A stretch of DNA of 64,000 nt from Nigrospora sphaerica (taxonomy: Eukaryota > Ascomycota > Sordariomycetes > Amphisphaeriales > Apiosporaceae), in the NCBI GenBank assembly GCA_018287875.1, contig JAGVVL010000002.1, positions 310,001-374,000 of the forward strand, given 5' to 3'. Made by a program: the position numbers and the translations under genes. The notes beneath the pieces are model-generated. The model was not told the DNA's origin. It searched no databases and worked only from the letters and a program-made list of their open reading frames with translations. Positions within the stretch are counted from its first letter, which is position 1. Each line of letters begins with the position of its first letter. Positions 31,257 through 43,345 of the stretch are shown here, one piece after another.

Positions 31257-32884
31257 TTAATTAAAATCGGGCGGGTATTTTTGCTCGACGCTCTGGGGGT
31301 AGGTCCAGTAAATGAGGCCCGTCATGAGCCAGTTGATGATGCGGCGGCCGCTCGGCACGTCGGGCGCGCACCGCTTCGTCAAGTCCCACTCGAACATGAG
31401 GATGACGTTGCCGGCCGTGTTGAGGAACCGAAAGATGCTGAGTAGGGGAGCACACGTCAGTTTTGGGTTCCGTCTCTTGAGAGAGAGAGAGAGAGAGAAG
31501 GGGAGGGAAGAAGAAGGTGCCGTACATATTAAGGCCGAAAAACACCAGGGCAGCAACGGTGCTCGCAAGGTTCTCGCCGTGCAGGTGGTGGCCCAGATCG
31601 CGGGACACGGAGACGAGGGGTGCGATCCAAAGGCCGAGGATGGTCAGTTCGACCAGGGCGACCCAGTGGTAGGTGCGCACGTAGTTGCCGCGCAGCATGA
31701 GGAACAGCATGCAGACGCAGAGGAGGACGAGGTTGATCTACCCGGGTAACACGCGTTAGCCTGCTGTTTACGTAACGGGGACGAGCCGTCCGATGGGGGA
31801 AGGAACGCACCACGGCTGGAACCAGAACCGACATGTCGTCGCGGAAGAAGCGCAGGCTCAGCGCGGCGGCGATGATGCCGATGGCGAACTGGAAGAAGCC
31901 GATGATCATGAAGGTCCAGAGGATGCGGTAGTAGCCGTCGTAGCAACGCGGGTGGAACTGCTCCGAGGCCCAGCTGTGTTGGCCGACGACGGGCCAGCCG
32001 CACCAGCGGCAGGTCCAGGCGCGGCCGCCGTTGGCGAGGACGACGCCCTCGCCGACCTTGCAGTCGCGGTCGCGCACGCTGCACCGCAGACACTTGGCCG
32101 TGAGCGGCGGGGGTTTACCGCCGTGCGACGAGCGCACCGACCGCGGCCGCGTTCGCGGCTGCAGGATCAGCTCGTCGGCGCGGTCCGGGTTCGCAAAGCA
32201 GTCCTGGCACACCCGCGCAAACTGGCCCTCGAGGCCGCCGGGGCGCCGCTCAAACAGGTCGCGCACGAACTCGGGCGTTAGCAGGCTGCGGTAGAAGCCA
32301 CATGTGCGGCGCAGGCGTTCGAGGTCGCCCAGGCCGAGCAGGCTGATGATTTGCAGATGCAGCTCGGTAGGCAGCGCGAGTAGGCGGCAAGGCCCGTCGT
32401 AGACGTCGGTGTGCTCGCCGTTGGCCGTGACCCAGGCCTCGCGCATGCGGTCGGCGATGCTCTCAAGCTGGGGCACCCTTAGCGACTGGCGCAGCGGCGA
32501 ATGCAGCGGCGTCTCGATCCGGTTGCCATCGGCGTCGTACGTAATCTCCACCGGTTTGTACAGGTAGCCCTCGACGCCGCGGCGCAGCAGAAACTCGAGC
32601 CCCGACGTAGGCGTGATGCTGTTGAGGCTCTGCACCGAGTGCCTCTGGGCGACCGCGGCCGGACTCGCCAACGTTGGGTTGGACTGCGCTGCTAGAGACA
32701 GCCGCAATATGTCCCGATCCCGCCGTTCGGCGCGCCCGGCCGATCCCCGGCGCAGCCGCTCGCGGTCATGGTCCAGCCGGAAAGGCCTTTCGATGTTGAA
32801 GCCCCGGTCAATACTCAAGCCATGGTCGACGCTGCTGTAACGTCGCGATTGCCGCTTCTCAGTCAGCGAGTCGCTCGAGTCCAT
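31257..32884 (-). CDS. F-box protein with a cysteine-rich region and C-terminal membrane domain
   Basis: Three exons (32884-31811, 31737-31526, 31437-31257) joined in phase; 488 residues. The start MDSSDSLTEKR is the first ATG. An Arg/Ser-rich N-terminus is followed by an F-box (about residues 160-205, starting LLALPTELHLQIISLLGLGD), then a cysteine-rich segment (about 215-315) with CxxC pairs VCQDC, KCLRC and CRWC plus further Cys/His that may bind zinc. The C-terminal third has four to five membrane segments, including ILWTFMIIGFFQFAIGII, NLVLLCVCMLFLML and ALVELTILGLWIAPLV. F-box proteins recruit substrates to SCF ubiquitin ligases; here the ligase adaptor would be membrane-bound, so ER or vacuolar membrane substrates are a reasonable inference. 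The second intron contains a GA microsatellite. Confidence 0.8.
31481..31499. repeat. GA microsatellite in F-box gene intron
   Basis: About nine GA dinucleotides on the + strand, CT in the transcript, within the second intron upstream of its CTCAG acceptor. Confidence 0.9.
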
Positions 32885-35800
32885 GACCGGTGGCTGTGTC
32901 TGTCTCCGGCTGTGTATCGTCAAGATGGGGTTTGTATATGGAACCACCCAAGGAGGTAAAGCTGACACCAAGTCAGGCAGCAGCGGATTGCCCCCGCCGG
33001 CAGTGTTATGGATGTGTATGCGCTGCTTGCTGCGTGTGCGCGCGCGCTCGTAGATGTGCCCGGTGTAAGAGGTGTGCAGTGCCCCCGACTGGCGGATAGA
33101 TGGATTGATGCGGGCTGGACAGGCGGGTAGGCAGGCAGCAGTCAGTGAGTGGGGAGAGAGGGCGTGGGCGTGGGCGTGGGCGGCGGCGGCGACGGTGTAG
33201 ATAGCCCTCTCCGGCGCAGATGGATGACCCTTACGTTGCCTCTCGGTTCTTGGCCTCGCTCGCTACCCAGGCCCCCGGTCCTTGTTTGCAACCCGTAGCT
33301 GCGGCGCAGATGCTAGGCGCACACGGGTCTTTAGTTGGTCGAAGGTAGTAAGTACTACTGCAGGTTGCGAGGACTGAACTGGCTTGAACGAGCCTAGTCG
33401 AACAGCACGAGCGCGGCGTTAAAGGGCTCGGCGCGCCGATGGGACAACGGGGATCATCCCCCAGCGTTGGCGCCAATGCAATTGCACGCAGCGACAGCAG
33501 CGGGTAGGCGAGGGTGGATGGTGGCAATGCGATCCGGGAGGGGAAGGGGATATGCAGATGTGGATGGGGAAATCCGGATGGGATAGGATGGAATGGGGAA
33601 CGAATGACGGATCCGTCAGTCAGCAGCTTCTCCAATCGTGCGAGGGTGTTGCCGGTTCGTGTCCGGCGTGGTCGACCCTGCGGCTGCGCTGCTGCTCGTG
33701 TGCTCGCCCTCGCGGGTTGGTCAGGTACGCGACGGGGCCAGGGCCTCTTTTTCCCCTGGCGTTGAGGGAAGCGCAGGGCTGTTTCTGTCCCCTTCTCTGC
33801 CTCCCCCACTAATAAAAGCGTGATCGGGACGCGAAAAGCAAGGCGACAGGGCGAGGCGGAGCGGCAGCAGCAACTAGGTACCTTGGGTTTTGCAGCTGGA
33901 TGGGGGCGATGTGGATGGCTGAATGGATCGGTCTGAGTGGGCTCGGCGCTGTTGAAACGGAAAAAGGGTAGTGTCCCTGATATTAAGAGGAGCTCAGTAG
34001 TATGGGGCGCCTACTGGCCCGCTGCCCGCTAAATATGGGCAGGTCTTCGGGTAGAATAGCGTCGTTTCCGTAGCGTGGATGCTCATATGAGATGTTGATG
34101 TGTTGTCGACGCGGATGAGCTGCAGGACGGCGGTGGTCGGCAGCAGCAATACATAGAGGTAGCAGCCTGGCCCGGGGTGGGTTACCTACATCGAGGTAAG
34201 GTGACCCTACTCGTATGTAATGCGGGCAGAATACACCTACAAAAAAGGAACGGGCACACGACATCCAGTGGGGGAGAAGATGAATAGAGCCGATCAAGCG
34301 ACAACCGACCACCGACCCAGGTAAATCTACTTAGTGTCGTGAGCAACTTTTTTGCGTTCGTCTAATTGCACGGAGCTCTTCCCTGCGCCGGCCAGGCAGG
34401 CCAGAAGGGAAAAGAAGATGGAAGTAGGAGGGGGTTGGACACGATCTGGGCAAGCGGGCACACACAGGGTTCCTAAGGTTGACATGGTCCAGCTCATGAA
34501 AGACGTGATGAAACGCGCACAGGATGGTTGGCCGGACTGATGTTTCGACCCGCTGTCAGTTCCCTCCAGGCCGTTTTGGAGGCTGGTGGCTCGGGAGGCA
34601 CGTGTGTACGTGTACCTGACCTCGCTAACCTACGTGTGCGCGCATGTGTGGTGGGTGTGCGTCAATCAGAGGCACGCTACTCACCTCGCACCTTAGACTT
34701 TCACCACCCTATGTGATGGGTGTAGCCACAGACAGGAACGCAATCGACGGCGTAGCAACGGCCCGGCCCCTAAGAGGAAGAGGGTGTGAGGGCGGAGCAG
34801 TGGGCGACAACGCGCCGTCCGAACGCCATCAAATGCCGCAACTAACAACTCGAGGTATTTTACTTGACTGCATCTCCACTCCTAATCAGGCCAGTAGGGT
34901 ACTCGGTGAGCTTCATGGCTCTCTTGTCTGGAAACATACCTACTACCAGCGGTACTTTTTCCCCAGGCCGGACCAGCATAAGCGCAGGCAGGCGGTAAGA
35001 GACGCGGGAGCTGAGAAGGAAACCCAGGGATATGGAACCTATTGTGCAATGCGGGAATATGTCCAGAAAGGTGCGTAAGTAGTACCTGGCCACCTATGAG
35101 TGTTCCGTACCTACGCCGCAGGCCATGGGGACTGCAGCGGCTGGCTAGGCCACAGATCTGCCCAATTTCCCGTAGTGAAGAATGACCTATGTCGTCGACG
35201 GCGACGGCGGCGACAGCCCAACAACGAAGATGACACGGGGTCACGGACCAGGGCAGTACGGGCCACGGAACGAGCGAGCAGCCGGCCTGATAGACAACAG
35301 CGGTGGCCTTTCCCCCCCTCGTGCCTAGCCCAGTTAGCGGTCCCTCCCCCCATACCCCCTTTTTCCGCCCTTAGAAGCCGAGGTAACCCGAAAAGCTGGG
35401 CAAGAGCTGGCGGCCGGCGGCGAAGTGAGTATGTGTTTGTGCGTGTGTGTGTGTGTGTGTTCCGTATGCACCGGTGTGGCCTTTTTTTGTTCAATCCTAT
35501 CCGCGGACCCCCGACGAAGCCGATGATGCTCTCGCGGCCGCTGGCCGCAGCACATGCTAGAACCTTCAGACCGCCCAATCTGGCCCCGCCCCCGATGAAG
35601 CCGGCATCCGGCAAGCAAAACCCCAGTTTGCCCAGGCCCTTGCCTTGAGACTTTTTGCCAGGCAGGCACATTTCGGCTTACCTTGCCCAGACCTGTCTCA
35701 CGCGCCCGGACGTCGACGTCAAAACAACAGGGCGCCAGGGCCGACCACATCTGTTACGGAACTGCCAAGCAAAGGGGGGGCAGTGATCCTGTCAATCGGT

Positions 35801-37542
35801 TCTTGTGGGTGCGGGCGGCCGCGGCGGTACCATGGTGGTGGTTTGGTGGCCAAGAAAAACCAAAAGCATCATGCACTCCCTAACAGGCAATCGAGCGATG
35901 ACGATCAGCCGAGAAAAACCAAGAGAAGCAACAGCGTTGTCACGTTCCTGGTAGTTTTCAAAACCACGGTCTTGGTCGTGAGGAATGGGACGGAGCGGCA
36001 ATCCACAGGGAGGTATGCGGCTTTTCTCCTTTCTTTGTCGTCTTCCTCGTTGCCAATCCGCTACCGAGCTGGGACACATGCTCCTGCCGTGTAGCCGTGT
36101 CGGCAAGTACTCAAAGCAAGCAACGGCCGCAACAACGGCAAGGATATGGGAAGGGATATGGGAAGGGATCGTGGGACGAGGTTTTCCGTTCGGCCCGGGC
36201 GGGAATACACCCACAAACCTTCACCACTACCAGCACGACGTTGCGTTGTGTTGTTGGTTCCTCGTCAATCCAATCACGCGTGGAGCCAGCAGGCAGGCCC
36301 GGCGGTCGGCTTCGACCGGAAGAGAGGAGAGACAGCGAGCGAGGAAACTAAGTGGGTTTTTGGTAGGGCGCCTCTCCCCCGGCCTGCAGTTCATGCATAG
36401 GGATGTTCTTATGCCAAGGGATGCATGGCCACGGCGGGACATGGGGGGAGCTTCTTCAGCTGTACTGTAGGCCCTGCACGGCCTGGGTGGGCGTTTTTGC
36501 ATGAGCGACAGCTGGGCAGCTGAGGTCAAACTGGGGGGGAATATTCGCCATGAACGCCGTGACAGCGGCACCCATCCCATGTTCTTCAGCGCGTCTCTTG
36601 CCTCCCCAGCCCAGAAACCTTGGATACCTTACCGAACCAGTCATACCACCCGACCGAAACACGGGAGACGCAACAAAGCGCGTCAGGGCCAAGAGTCTCG
36701 GCCGGCTGGCCCTCCATGTTCTCTCAGCGTGCTTTCTTTTCGGTTTTTCTTTTTTTTTTTTTTTTCGCATGATTTGCATTCCCTGCCGCCGGGGGAACAT
36801 GCAGCTATCCACCTGGGCGAAGGGAAAAGACTACAACTCCCTATTTTGAGCGACATCTCGGCCGCGCGCACACGAAGAAAAAACTACGTGGGAGGATTGC
36901 TTGCCATTCGGATCTGCGCACCACCTCCACGTACCACCACACCCTCCCAGGAAGGGGGAATGTGGAGAAACACGACCGCCGCCTGGGGTGGTCATGCACC
37001 CAAGACAACCTAGACTGGTCTGGTTCTTTCTGTCTTTTGCCTGCCAGTGGATGAAAGCCGCGAGGGAATATCAAGCGGTCGCTAGCCCACTCCCATGCAG
37101 ATTTCTTACTTGATGTGGCCTGGTTCCTGGGTATACGCCAAGCCCTCCATCATGTGATTCGGATGGCTCGATGTTTGGTGCCCGAGTCGCTAATGCATCT
37201 AGGGCAGTGTAAACCTGCATGGCAACCCGGAACGGCCCTGTGACCGACTATCGTCAACACATGTGCCCATCCATCGCTTGCCACTCTCGGGCTATGCTTC
37301 CCCATCTTTCTTTCGTTGACATCTGCATTGCATCACGTGTCCGGCCCTTCGTACGCAAGCAATCCTACGCCGACAGGGGAGGGGGAAACCAGGGGAGCCA
37401 AGACCTTCCCTCGTCGCTATGGTGGTGTTGATGTTGGGATTCCTTAATGCTTGCCTGCCACTTTTCACATACAAATCGAGAGTGTTGGGATCCCGTTCGC
37501 CGCCCAACGTGCCGCCCGTCGTCAGCCTCCTGCGCCATCCGT
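32885..37542. other. 4.7-kb gene-free interval
   Basis: Upstream of the F-box gene and downstream of ARP3. No protein-like reading frame could be supported on either strand. It contains scattered low-complexity DNA: GTGGGC repeats (33165-33180), a TG run (about 35440-35460), a repeated ATATGGGAAGGG (about 36145-36170) and a T16-type run (about 36750-36766). It may contain a long F-box 5' leader or a non-coding RNA, which sequence alone cannot show. Confidence 0.4.
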
Positions 37543-39267
37543 CTACGAACCACCGGGGCCACCGAGGAGAGCGAATCTCCGGACGATACCAGGGCCATAT
37601 TCTTGGTACTGTCAACAACGTCAGTATCGAAGCCCTACAGCGCATCGCGACTCGACAACGTACCTCGGCTTTGGTGTGGCAGTAGGAGCGGAACTCGGGC
37701 GTCTGGCCCAGCAAGCTGCCGCCAAACCACGGACCGTGTCGCTGTCGCTTGTGCGAGATGACCTGGACCTCGAGGCCACCACTCTTGGCGCCACCGCTGC
37801 GGACCTCGCTGGCCCGGATGCGCGCGTCCACTAGGTGCTTGATGTCGCGCTGTAACCGCCGGCCAAAGTCCTTGTAGAGCGTGCTACCACCCGAGAGCAC
37901 GATGTTCTTGTAAAGACCGCGGCGCACGTCGATAGGGCTCTGCTGGATAACACCGTCGACCACCACGGGCAGAGGCGTCAGGAAGTCGGACGAGTAGATT
38001 TCGGGGTTGAAGAAGATCTCGGGCGCCAGGAAGCGCTCATAACCCACGTCGACCTCCACCTGGCGGCCGCCCGGCTGGGTTACGACATGGCGGGCAAACC
38101 GACTGCGATCGCGGTCGTACCGGGCGAACTCCTTGACGATGTCGGGACACACGTAGCAGTACTCCTCCTTGATCTCCTGCGCCGTCTTGAGCGAGCTGTC
38201 GGCCTCATTGCGGTCGCGCAGCAGCGACTGCACAAAGTAGGTAATGTCGCGACCGGCGATGGGGATCGACTTTATGGACGAGCCGATGACATAGCCTTCG
38301 GCCACGGGGATAACGTGCGTCACACCGTCACCCGAGTCGATGACAGTACCCGTCAGCGACCGATCCGACACCTTGGCCGAAGTCCATGACGCCGCCAGGG
38401 CGAGCACGGCCTGGACGGCAATGTAGAGACCGGCGCAGTTGAAAGACTCGAAGAAGATCTCGGCCGTGTTCTCGCGGTTCTCGGGCGGGTTCAGGGGCTA
38501 CGGCGGGGTCAGCATCAGGCCAGGCCCCAAGCGTCGGCCACCACCCGCGGCCGGCGCAGGAGGGGCAGGTGGACATACCGGCTCGGTCAGGAGGAAGTAG
38601 TGGTCTTCGGGCTCGACTCGCAGGTACTTGAAGATGGAGTTGGACCAGAAGCGCTCCATGTGGTCCTGCGGTAGAATCGCGCGTCAGCGGCGGTCGATAC
38701 CAGAATAGACTCTCCTGATGCATAGGAACGTACCCAGTTCTCTATTTGACCGTGGCGGATGGGGTAGTGCAAGCCGTATCCTACACCAAATCAGTGTCCC
38801 AGCTCGCGTGGCAGGCAAGGAGCAGTCTGCCTCACCGGGTCCCGATGACGCGGCCAGGGCCTCGTCACCAATGAAGTAGTCGAGGTCCTCGGTGCCACGC
38901 TTGCCTGAGAGGTGACTGCTGGGGCCGGCACCGCCAGTCAGGAAGGACGGCTTGTTGCCGACGGCGGGTCGGCCGGAGCCTGTACCGCCGCCGCCGCCTG
39001 CCGGGCCCTTGGTGGCGATGGCGGTCGGGAAGACGAAGGAGGGCGAGTCGTTGCCGGCGAAACCTAGAAAGTCAGCAACAACGTCGGGCGGGCGGTTCGC
39101 GGTGTCGGGCAAGGCCTACCAAGCTTCGAGAAGCCCGTTCCGCTGTAGTTGGTGGATGGCGGTTAGCATCGTCATCCCTTTCGTGGATGTCGGCTCGCCA
39201 GGGGATTGCGGGGTCCGGGACGGGCGACGTACTTGTCCATGACAACGGCCGGCGTTTGGTTCGCCAT
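37543..39267 (-). CDS. ARP3: Actin-related protein 3 (ARP2/3 complex)
   Basis: Seven exons joined in phase: 39267-39233, 39142-39120, 39063-38836, 38780-38734, 38665-38579, 38497-37664, 37608-37543; 439 residues. The protein begins [20 protein letters not shown] and includes the actin-fold phosphate loops, [56 protein letters not shown], the Arp3-typical GRDITYFVQ and [17 protein letters not shown], and ends in [17 protein letters not shown]. With ARP2 it forms the template for branched actin filaments, used in fungi for endocytic patches and hyphal tips. The low-complexity Gly-rich insert after [10 protein letters not shown] (about residues 40-90) is in the position where fungal ARP3 varies. 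The tiny 23-nt second exon is confirmed by phase and sequence. Confidence 0.95.
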
Positions 39268-40359
39268 GATGATGGAGGGTGGCAGCTGACGCTGGCCTGG
39301 TTCCGATTGAAGCTGGTCGGGAGGTGGGCGGTGGGAGATGTCGCGATGCGTGTGCTGCTAGTGCTGCCACAGCCGCCCGTACACTCGAGATTATACGTTG
39401 GCTGCCTGCCAGGAGTTGGGCTGCGTTGCGTTGCCGGTGATATGATGTCGCTGCACTGTGGCGGTGTGTACCGAGGGAGGCAGAAGTAGGGGGGCGGGTG
39501 AGGCTGGTGCCCCAGCTTGGGAGGAGCTCTCCCTCCGTCATGGGGGCTGCTTTTGGTGGGGTTGAAGATGAATGCACCGCCAAGGTTGGCCTCTCGACAA
39601 GAGCCCCACTACCTAGACGACCTAGGAGGTCGCGCTGCCTATGACCCGGGATGGATGCCTATTTGCCTCTTCCATCTCATCACTCCTGCTTCTTCGCATT
39701 GGAACTCGTCTGACTAGCAGTAGCAACCTCCGGGCACAATGCTGGGGATTAAAGTGATGGGGCGTGGATTGAAGGAATTGATGGCCAGGCTGAGGGAACC
39801 ACGGGTCTTCCGCTCATTGGAGTGTAGCCTGGAGTAGTCGTGCCCGCATGGCCTAATCCGGGACAAGTCGATTGTCACAGAACCTGGTAATTTTGAGCAG
39901 TCGCCGCCGCAACAATGCCGACGGGAATACAAGGCACGAATAGTAACAACCAGGCAGTCAGCCGTCAGGCAGGCGCGATATAGTCACCTGTCCAATAACT
40001 GCAGTTCCAAAGGCAGCTGTACCTGTGCCCGATTGCCGGTGCCCTGGCCTGCTCCGGACAACCATCGTTTCCAACCTCTTCTTCATCTCTTCTGTCCTAC
40101 GTACAAGTTCCTACTCTTTCTCTCCCTCTTACCTCTACCGCCTCTTTTCAATGTCACCACGAGAGTTGCTAGAGGTGCACATATGCAGTATTATTTCCTG
40201 TCGTCTCCATCTGACCTGTATACGTCCGCGTGGTCGTCCGTCCTTCCCGCCCGGTGTGCGTCTATCGCTGTGGGCGCTCTCACGGCTGCCTGCATCGACC
40301 AGTCCCGGGTACGCTGTGTACAGAAACTCTACCTTTCTTGTTGCTGAGCAGCCGCGTCC
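39268..40359. promoter_or_regulatory. Divergent promoter region ARP3 / taspase-like gene
   Basis: 1.09 kb between diverging ATGs. The side near 40070-40150 is C/T-rich, as in a fungal transcript leader. No defined regulator site is called. Confidence 0.4.
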
Positions 40360-42248
40360 ATGGCGACGTCAGAGAAACTCCCCGCGCGCTCCCGCACCTG
40401 GGGCCACGACTCTATGACCGGGACGCCTCTTCAGCTGGGAAAAAGGAAGCTCCAAAGCGAAGAGGACTCGATGGCCAGAGGAAAGTTCCGATATGGTGGC
40501 AGAAGTAGCAGAAATCCGGACCCCAAGGATGAGTTTGAAACAGATATTTTCCCCGACAACGACATTCCTTCCTGGCACCATCCCCTGAGTGCCACAGACG
40601 CGAACGCGGCCGGCCTCTTAGATGGCACAGCGGACAAGAAGCACACGGCCGCCATCTTCGTCCATGCTGGCGCTGGCTACCATAGTGTCCAGAATGAGCG
40701 TATTCATCTGGAGGCCTGCTCCGAGTAAGTCGACTGCCTTGTCATTTACGGCCATCCACTGACAATGCATAATCAGGGCTTGCCGCATGGCCATGAAACT
40801 CCTCAAGACAGGAGCTACAGCCGTCCAGGCTGTGGAGGCGGCCATCAAAGTACTTGAAGACAACGAGATTACCAATTGTGGCTACGGCAGCAATCTAACC
40901 ATCGATGGCACCGTCGAGTGTGATGCCACCATCGTGGATGACATGGGACGCAGTGGAGCTTGTGGTGCAGTGCCTGGTATGCAAACTATATCTGCTCTTT
41001 CCACCTGCCTGTTTGGCCCTTGCTCAATCAGTTAGTGGTTGTCTGACTTGAGAGAACCCAGGCATCAAGAACCCCATCAGCCTTGCCCGTCTGATTCTGG
41101 AGACAAGCTGCCAGACGCTCACCCTCCGACGCGTGCCTCCCAACTTCCTCGTCGGCGAAGGCGCCAAGGACTTTGCCTGGCAAAAGGGTATGCCCATTAT
41201 GTCCAACGACTTTCTCATAGCACCCAACGCAAGAGACCGCTATGTAAAATGGAAGCAGGATCTCAAGAGGGCCGATGCTCAGGAAGCTGCCCTGGGAGGA
41301 CTCTCCACTACTGGCGGCTATCTTGAAGATTCTCGTCATAATGCCCAGCGAGACCACACCAACGCCCTCATGATGGGCACATGGAATGAGGGGCAGCCCG
41401 ATTCTCCTGGGCAGCCATCCACGCCGACGGAGAAAGGTCCAGTGGTGGTTCAGAGCACTCCGACCAAGACACGCTCGCCTTTCTCAATCACCACTCAAGC
41501 TCCTCCTACCAGCGCCACAAAGAATGACCATAAAGCCGCAGGCCTCTTCCGATTTGCAACAAACCAAGGCAGCACGAGTACGGGCACACAAAGACCAAAG
41601 TCTTCGGCGTCTCGGAAAAAAGCATGGATGCAAAGCCAGGACGGCAGCCACTCGATTAACTCAGACGGTTACGATGAAGACGTCATCACCGATACGGTGG
41701 GCGCGATCGCAATCGACCACGACGGCTACATCGCCGCGGGCTCTTCGTCGGGTGGCATCGGAATAAAGCACCGGGGCCGCGTGGGGCCAGCAGCCATAGT
41801 AGGAGTAGGCACAGCGGTGGTGCCAATGGCAGCCGACGATCTTGATGGAGTGTCGGTGGCCACCGTTACCAGCGGCACGGGCGAGCACATGGCAACGACC
41901 ATGGCCAGCCAGCGTTGCGCCGAGCGTTTGTACCATGGCAACAAACGGGCGGCTGACGGCAGCAGCGTTGTCGAGGAGGACGAGAGCGCCATCCTTAAGG
42001 CCTTTGTCGTGAACGACTTCCAGGAGCACCCGGGCGTGCGTAACTCGGCGTCCGAAGCTGCAATCGGCGCCATGGCTGTCAAAAAGACGCTGCGCGGCTA
42101 CTACCTCTATTTTACGCACAACACCGACAGCTTTGCCCTCGCCAGTATGGGCGAGAAGGACCGCAGTCCCCATTGCGTCATGAGCCGCCGGCCCGACGGC
42201 GCCGGCATCCGGGTAGCCCAGGGCGGCCGCAAGGTCTCAATTAATTGA
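40360..42248 (+). CDS. Taspase-1-like threonine hydrolase (N-terminal nucleophile family)
   Basis: Three exons (40360-40724, 40777-40976, 41062-42248) joined in phase; 583 residues. The type-2 asparaginase/taspase fold is evident: AAIFVHAGAGYHS at the start of the domain, AVEAAIKVLEDN and NCGYGSNLTIDGTVECDA, then the autocleavage site DTVGAIAIDHDGYIAAGSSSGG, in which Thr400 would become the nucleophile of the beta chain, followed by GRVGPAAIVGVG. The long Ser/Thr/Pro-rich segment before the cleavage site (about residues 300-395) and the absence of typical asparaginase linkers point to the taspase branch, which in animals cuts MLL and TFIIA. The fungal substrate is unknown. Residues 1-95 are a poorly conserved extension. 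Confidence 0.85.
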
Positions 42249-43345
42249 ATGCCGCAGCTGATGGGGATGTATGGTTGTTGGGGTGAAGCACGAAAACCGG
42301 AAAGGTCCGATTGTGGCCACTTACAGCAACTGTGGCGTAAACGCGTACATCTCCATGCCTTATACTCACTCCCTAACTGGGCCACTTCGATGCAGCAGGC
42401 TCGCCATTTCTTAAACCCACCCAGTGCGCGGAATGAAACCTACCTACAACCCCTTACAAGGACGGATGGCCGGTAACGATTAGCTTTTTGCGACTCATCA
42501 TTCTTCGACAGACGATACACACAATACCCCTCCTCACATATACTTGTCTGGTGGATGAAGACGACTTATCGACGTCTACTTGTCTGCTCGCCATTCGTTA
42601 TACACACTGGTCGGTGCGCCGGCTTGCGCGGTCCATTCTCAACTCTCCAAGTAGGCTATAGCAAATAGGCCTATAAATTCAGATGCATATTACCTCCTCG
42701 CCAGTCGAACTCACAGCAACAAACAGCCGTGTCTGCCATTTTTGTTCAAATGACTTGGCATCTCATATGGGCTAGTTCGGCCGTTGCGTGGGGATATCCT
42801 AACATACTTAAGCTATGTGTAGGCTTCTTCCTTTCTCTCCAATGCATCAGGAGGGTTCAGCACAGCGCCACGCAGGAAGGGGAGCTTGCTAGGTTTTATA
42901 TACTCCTGTAACGCTGGTTTATGCAAAGGTGTCTCTGTCTAGCTTCCAGCAAGGTCGCCTCCTTCCAGACGCCGAGCGAGGGTGGGGGTGCTTCTTCTCG
43001 GGGCATTGGCCATAAACAAATGGCTAGGCTTGCTCCGGTGCCCCTGATCACTACATGGTATGTATTCATCCACAGGGCTCGATCGGGCGTGGGTGTGCCT
43101 CGAGATAACACCTTCGATAGCCTGGATTCGAGCCTTGCCCAGCTTCTCCCCCCTTTCCAACCGTCCATTTTCTGTTCCTCCCCTTCCGTCTCTCACGCGC
43201 GAGCGCGAGGTCTGAGCGAGGCTTGCAAGCTTCGCTGTCCTCCCAAAACCGGAATCGAGGCGCATGATGGGAACGGACGGGTGGCATTTGTTGTACTTTT
43301 GTTCCCTTGGGGAACACCCTTGGAGTGGGAGGTACGCACCTCGCC
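42249..43345. other. Convergent intergenic region taspase / TFB4
   Basis: 1.1 kb between converging stop codons. No supported gene. Contains short A/T-rich 3'-flank-like sequence near 42650-42700. Confidence 0.4.

Noticed and set aside
33231..33809. 192-codon minus-strand frame upstream of the F-box gene
   Set aside because: Pro/Arg/Ser-rich, typical of a GC-rich shadow frame; no coherent domain or homologue.
35111..35671. 186-codon minus-strand frame with a His-Thr repeat
   Set aside because: The repeat comes from a TG microsatellite; the rest is low-complexity and unlike a protein.
37664..38407. Treating the large ARP3 exon as a separate single-exon actin-like gene
   Set aside because: Six upstream and downstream exons join to it in perfect phase and complete the ARP3 fold.
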